The notes below the pieces were generated by a model, which was given only the letters and a program-made list of their open reading frames with translations, did no database searches and was not told the origin of the DNA. 5,733 bases of DNA, taken from Deltaproteobacteria bacterium RIFOXYD12_FULL_50_9 (GTDB taxonomy: Bacteria > Desulfobacterota > Desulfobulbia > Desulfobulbales > CALZHT01). The DNA is taken from assembly GCA_001799225.1 (NCBI GenBank), contig MGTA01000217.1, positions 1-5,733 on the forward strand, in the 5' to 3' direction. Each line of letters begins with the position of its first letter. Within the stretch, counting starts at the first letter, position 1. Positions 4,414-5,733 of the stretch are shown here, piece after piece. The position numbers and the translations under genes were made by a program.

Positions 4414-5733
4414 ATGCAACAGACCTTGTTCAACACGGGCAACCCTCCCGCCCACAAGCCCAAAGCCATCAACCCCCAGGACCTGAATCCGGCCCAGTAC
4501 CAGGCCGCGACCTGTGTGGACGGGCCGGTTCTGGTGATTGCCGGGGCCGGCAGCGGCAAGACCCGCACCCTGGTATACCGGGTGGCCCATCTCCTGGAGC
4601 ACGGCATCAGGCCCGAGAACATCCTGCTGCTGACCTTTACCCGCAAATCGGCTCAGGAGATGCTGCACCGGGCAAGCCTGCTGATTGATGAGACCTGCCG
4701 ACGGGTGCTGGGCGGCACCTTCCATGCCGTGGCCAACCTGCTTTTACGACGGCACAGCCATCTGCTCGGCTATACACCGAACTTTACCATACTGGACCAG
4801 GCTGATAGCGAGGGGATCATCAACCTGATCAAATCGAGCCTTAATCTAAGCGGCGCCGGCAAACGGTTCCCTTCCAAACACGTCATCCTGAATATCCTGA
4901 GCCGGGCCGCCAACAAGAACCTCGGGGTCGAGGAGATCCTCGAAACTCAGTTCCTGCACCTGGCCGAATACGGCGAGGATATCCTGCGAATCGACAGCCA
5001 CTACCGGAAATTCAAGGTTGAGCATGTGCTGATGGACTACGACGACCTGCTGCTCAACTGGCGCCGGATCCTCACTGAATCGCCCCAGACCCGCCAAGAA
5101 CTGGCAGACCGTTTCCAGTATCTTCTGGTCGACGAATACCAGGACACCAATCCGATCCAGGCCGATATCGTCCGGTTGATGGCGCAACCGCGCAACAACG
5201 TCATGGTGGTGGGCGACGACTCGCAGTCCATCTACTCCTTCCGGGGGGCTGATTTCCGGAACATCATGGATTTCCCGAAAATATTCCCGGGCACCCGGAT
5301 CATCAGACTGGAAGAGAACTACCGGAGCACCCAGAACATCCTTACCGTGACCAACACGATCATTGAATTGGCCAAGGAGAAATACACCAAAACCCTGTAC
5401 AGTAAGATCGAAGGCGGTGATAAGCCGACGATTTACGGGGCAAAAAACGAAGGCGACCAGGCCCGCTACATTATCGAAAAGTTGCTGGCCAGGCACCGGG
5501 AAGGGGTGCCATTCCGAGACATGGCCGTGCTCTTCCGTTCCGGCTTCCATGCCTTTAAACTTGAGCTTGAACTGGCGAGCCACCGCATCATCTTTGAAAA
5601 ACGGGGCGGCCAGAAACTGACCGAATCGGCCCACACCAAGGACGTCCTGGCCTACCTCCGCCTCGTTACCAATCCGCAGGATATGCTGTCATGGAACCGG
5701 ATCCTGCTGCACGTCGATAAGGTCGGGCCGCGC
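4414..5733 (+). CDS. UvrD/Rep-family superfamily 1A DNA helicase (N-terminal 440 residues, runs off the window)
   Basis: An ATP-driven 3'-5' DNA helicase of the UvrD/PcrA/Rep group, which unwinds DNA in repair and replication restart. Motifs appear in order: Q motif LNPAQYQAA (24-32), Walker A AGAGSGKT (43-50), motif Ia LLLTFTRKSAQEM (71-83), GTFHAVA (101-107), MDYDDLL (207-213), Walker B LVDEYQD (238-244), motif III VVGDDSQSIYSFRGAD (265-280) and motif IV EENYRS (300-305). Motifs V and VI lie beyond the window; family members are usually about 650-750 residues. The ATG at 4414 is chosen because it gives an N-terminus of normal length before the Q motif. It has no clear Shine-Dalgarno, and TTG at 4405 or 4378 cannot be excluded. 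No frameshift is visible. The gene is clearly more GC-rich than the cas genes. It lies 70 bp past the last repeat in the same orientation, so it may receive read-through from the array, but nothing shows a role in CRISPR function. I cannot choose between uvrD, pcrA and rep. Confidence 0.95.
   Translation, partial: MQQTLFNTGNPPAHKPKAINPQDLNPAQYQAATCVDGPVLVIAGAGSGKTRTLVYRVAHLLEHGIRPENILLLTFTRKSAQEMLHRASLLIDETCRRVLGGTFHAVANLLLRRHSHLLGYTPNFTILDQADSEGIINLIKSSLNLSGAGKRFPSKHVILNILSRAANKNLGVEEILETQFLHLAEYGEDILRIDSHYRKFKVEHVLMDYDDLLLNWRRILTESPQTRQELADRFQYLLVDEYQDTNPIQADIVRLMAQPRNNVMVVGDDSQSIYSFRGADFRNIMDFPKIFPGTRIIRLEENYRSTQNILTVTNTIIELAKEKYTKTLYSKIEGGDKPTIYGAKNEGDQARYIIEKLLARHREGVPFRDMAVLFRSGFHAFKLELELASHRIIFEKRGGQKLTESAHTKDVLAYLRLVTNPQDMLSWNRILLHVDKVGPR

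Noticed and set aside
4326..4725. Other open frames on both strands over the helicase start
   Set aside because: They are proline/glycine/arginine-rich off-frame products of the helicase coding sequence, without ribosome binding sites.
4846..5634. 262-codon reverse-strand open frame opposite the helicase
   Set aside because: It is a shadow of the GC-rich helicase reading frame, whose conserved motifs cover the same bases. The antisense protein has no recognisable domain.

Overview
The window holds the 3' end of a CRISPR adaptation gene cluster, its leader, a complete long CRISPR array and the start of an unrelated helicase gene, all reading left to right. It is bacterial. The small cas genes and leader are visibly more AT-rich than the GC-rich, chromosomal-looking helicase gene. 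Seven-base ATTCTGC-type tracts, a GGGCGATTC palindrome and the helicase style resemble what I recall from Desulfobacterota and related anaerobes. That placement is a guess, because there is no rRNA or other marker here.

Layout: (1) 1-62, the last codons of a gene that is most likely cas1, with its stop overlapping the next start (ATGA). (2) 59-334, a first cas2. (3) 335-503, a gap holding a pair of inverted heptad-repeat tracts. (4) 504-782, a second, divergent cas2 with its own ribosome binding site. (5) 783-1128, a 346-bp leader with a 12-bp direct repeat, a possible promoter and a possible 41-codon ORF. (6) 1129-4344, a CRISPR array of 44 identical 35-bp repeats and 43 spacers of 32-41 bp. 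One spacer is duplicated in tandem, and a truncated, mutated terminal repeat follows a perfect hairpin. (7) 4345-4413, a short gap. (8) 4414 to the window end, a UvrD/Rep-family helicase cut off by the window.

Orientation is well supported: cas1-cas2-cas2 and the leader lie at the left, and the decayed repeat lies at the right. New spacers should therefore enter at about 1129, and the array should be transcribed rightward. No interference genes (cas3, cas9, cas10, csm, cmr, cas6) are in view, so the type cannot be fixed. The variable spacer lengths, and spacers whose complement carries a Shine-Dalgarno plus ATG, would suit an RNA-targeting type III effector encoded nearby, but that is inference.

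The points most worth a second look are: the tandem pair of unlike Cas2 proteins; neighbouring spacers antisense to translation starts; two spacers that share a 14-mer nearly complementary to the array's own repeat; and the palindrome that replaces the 5' third of the last repeat.
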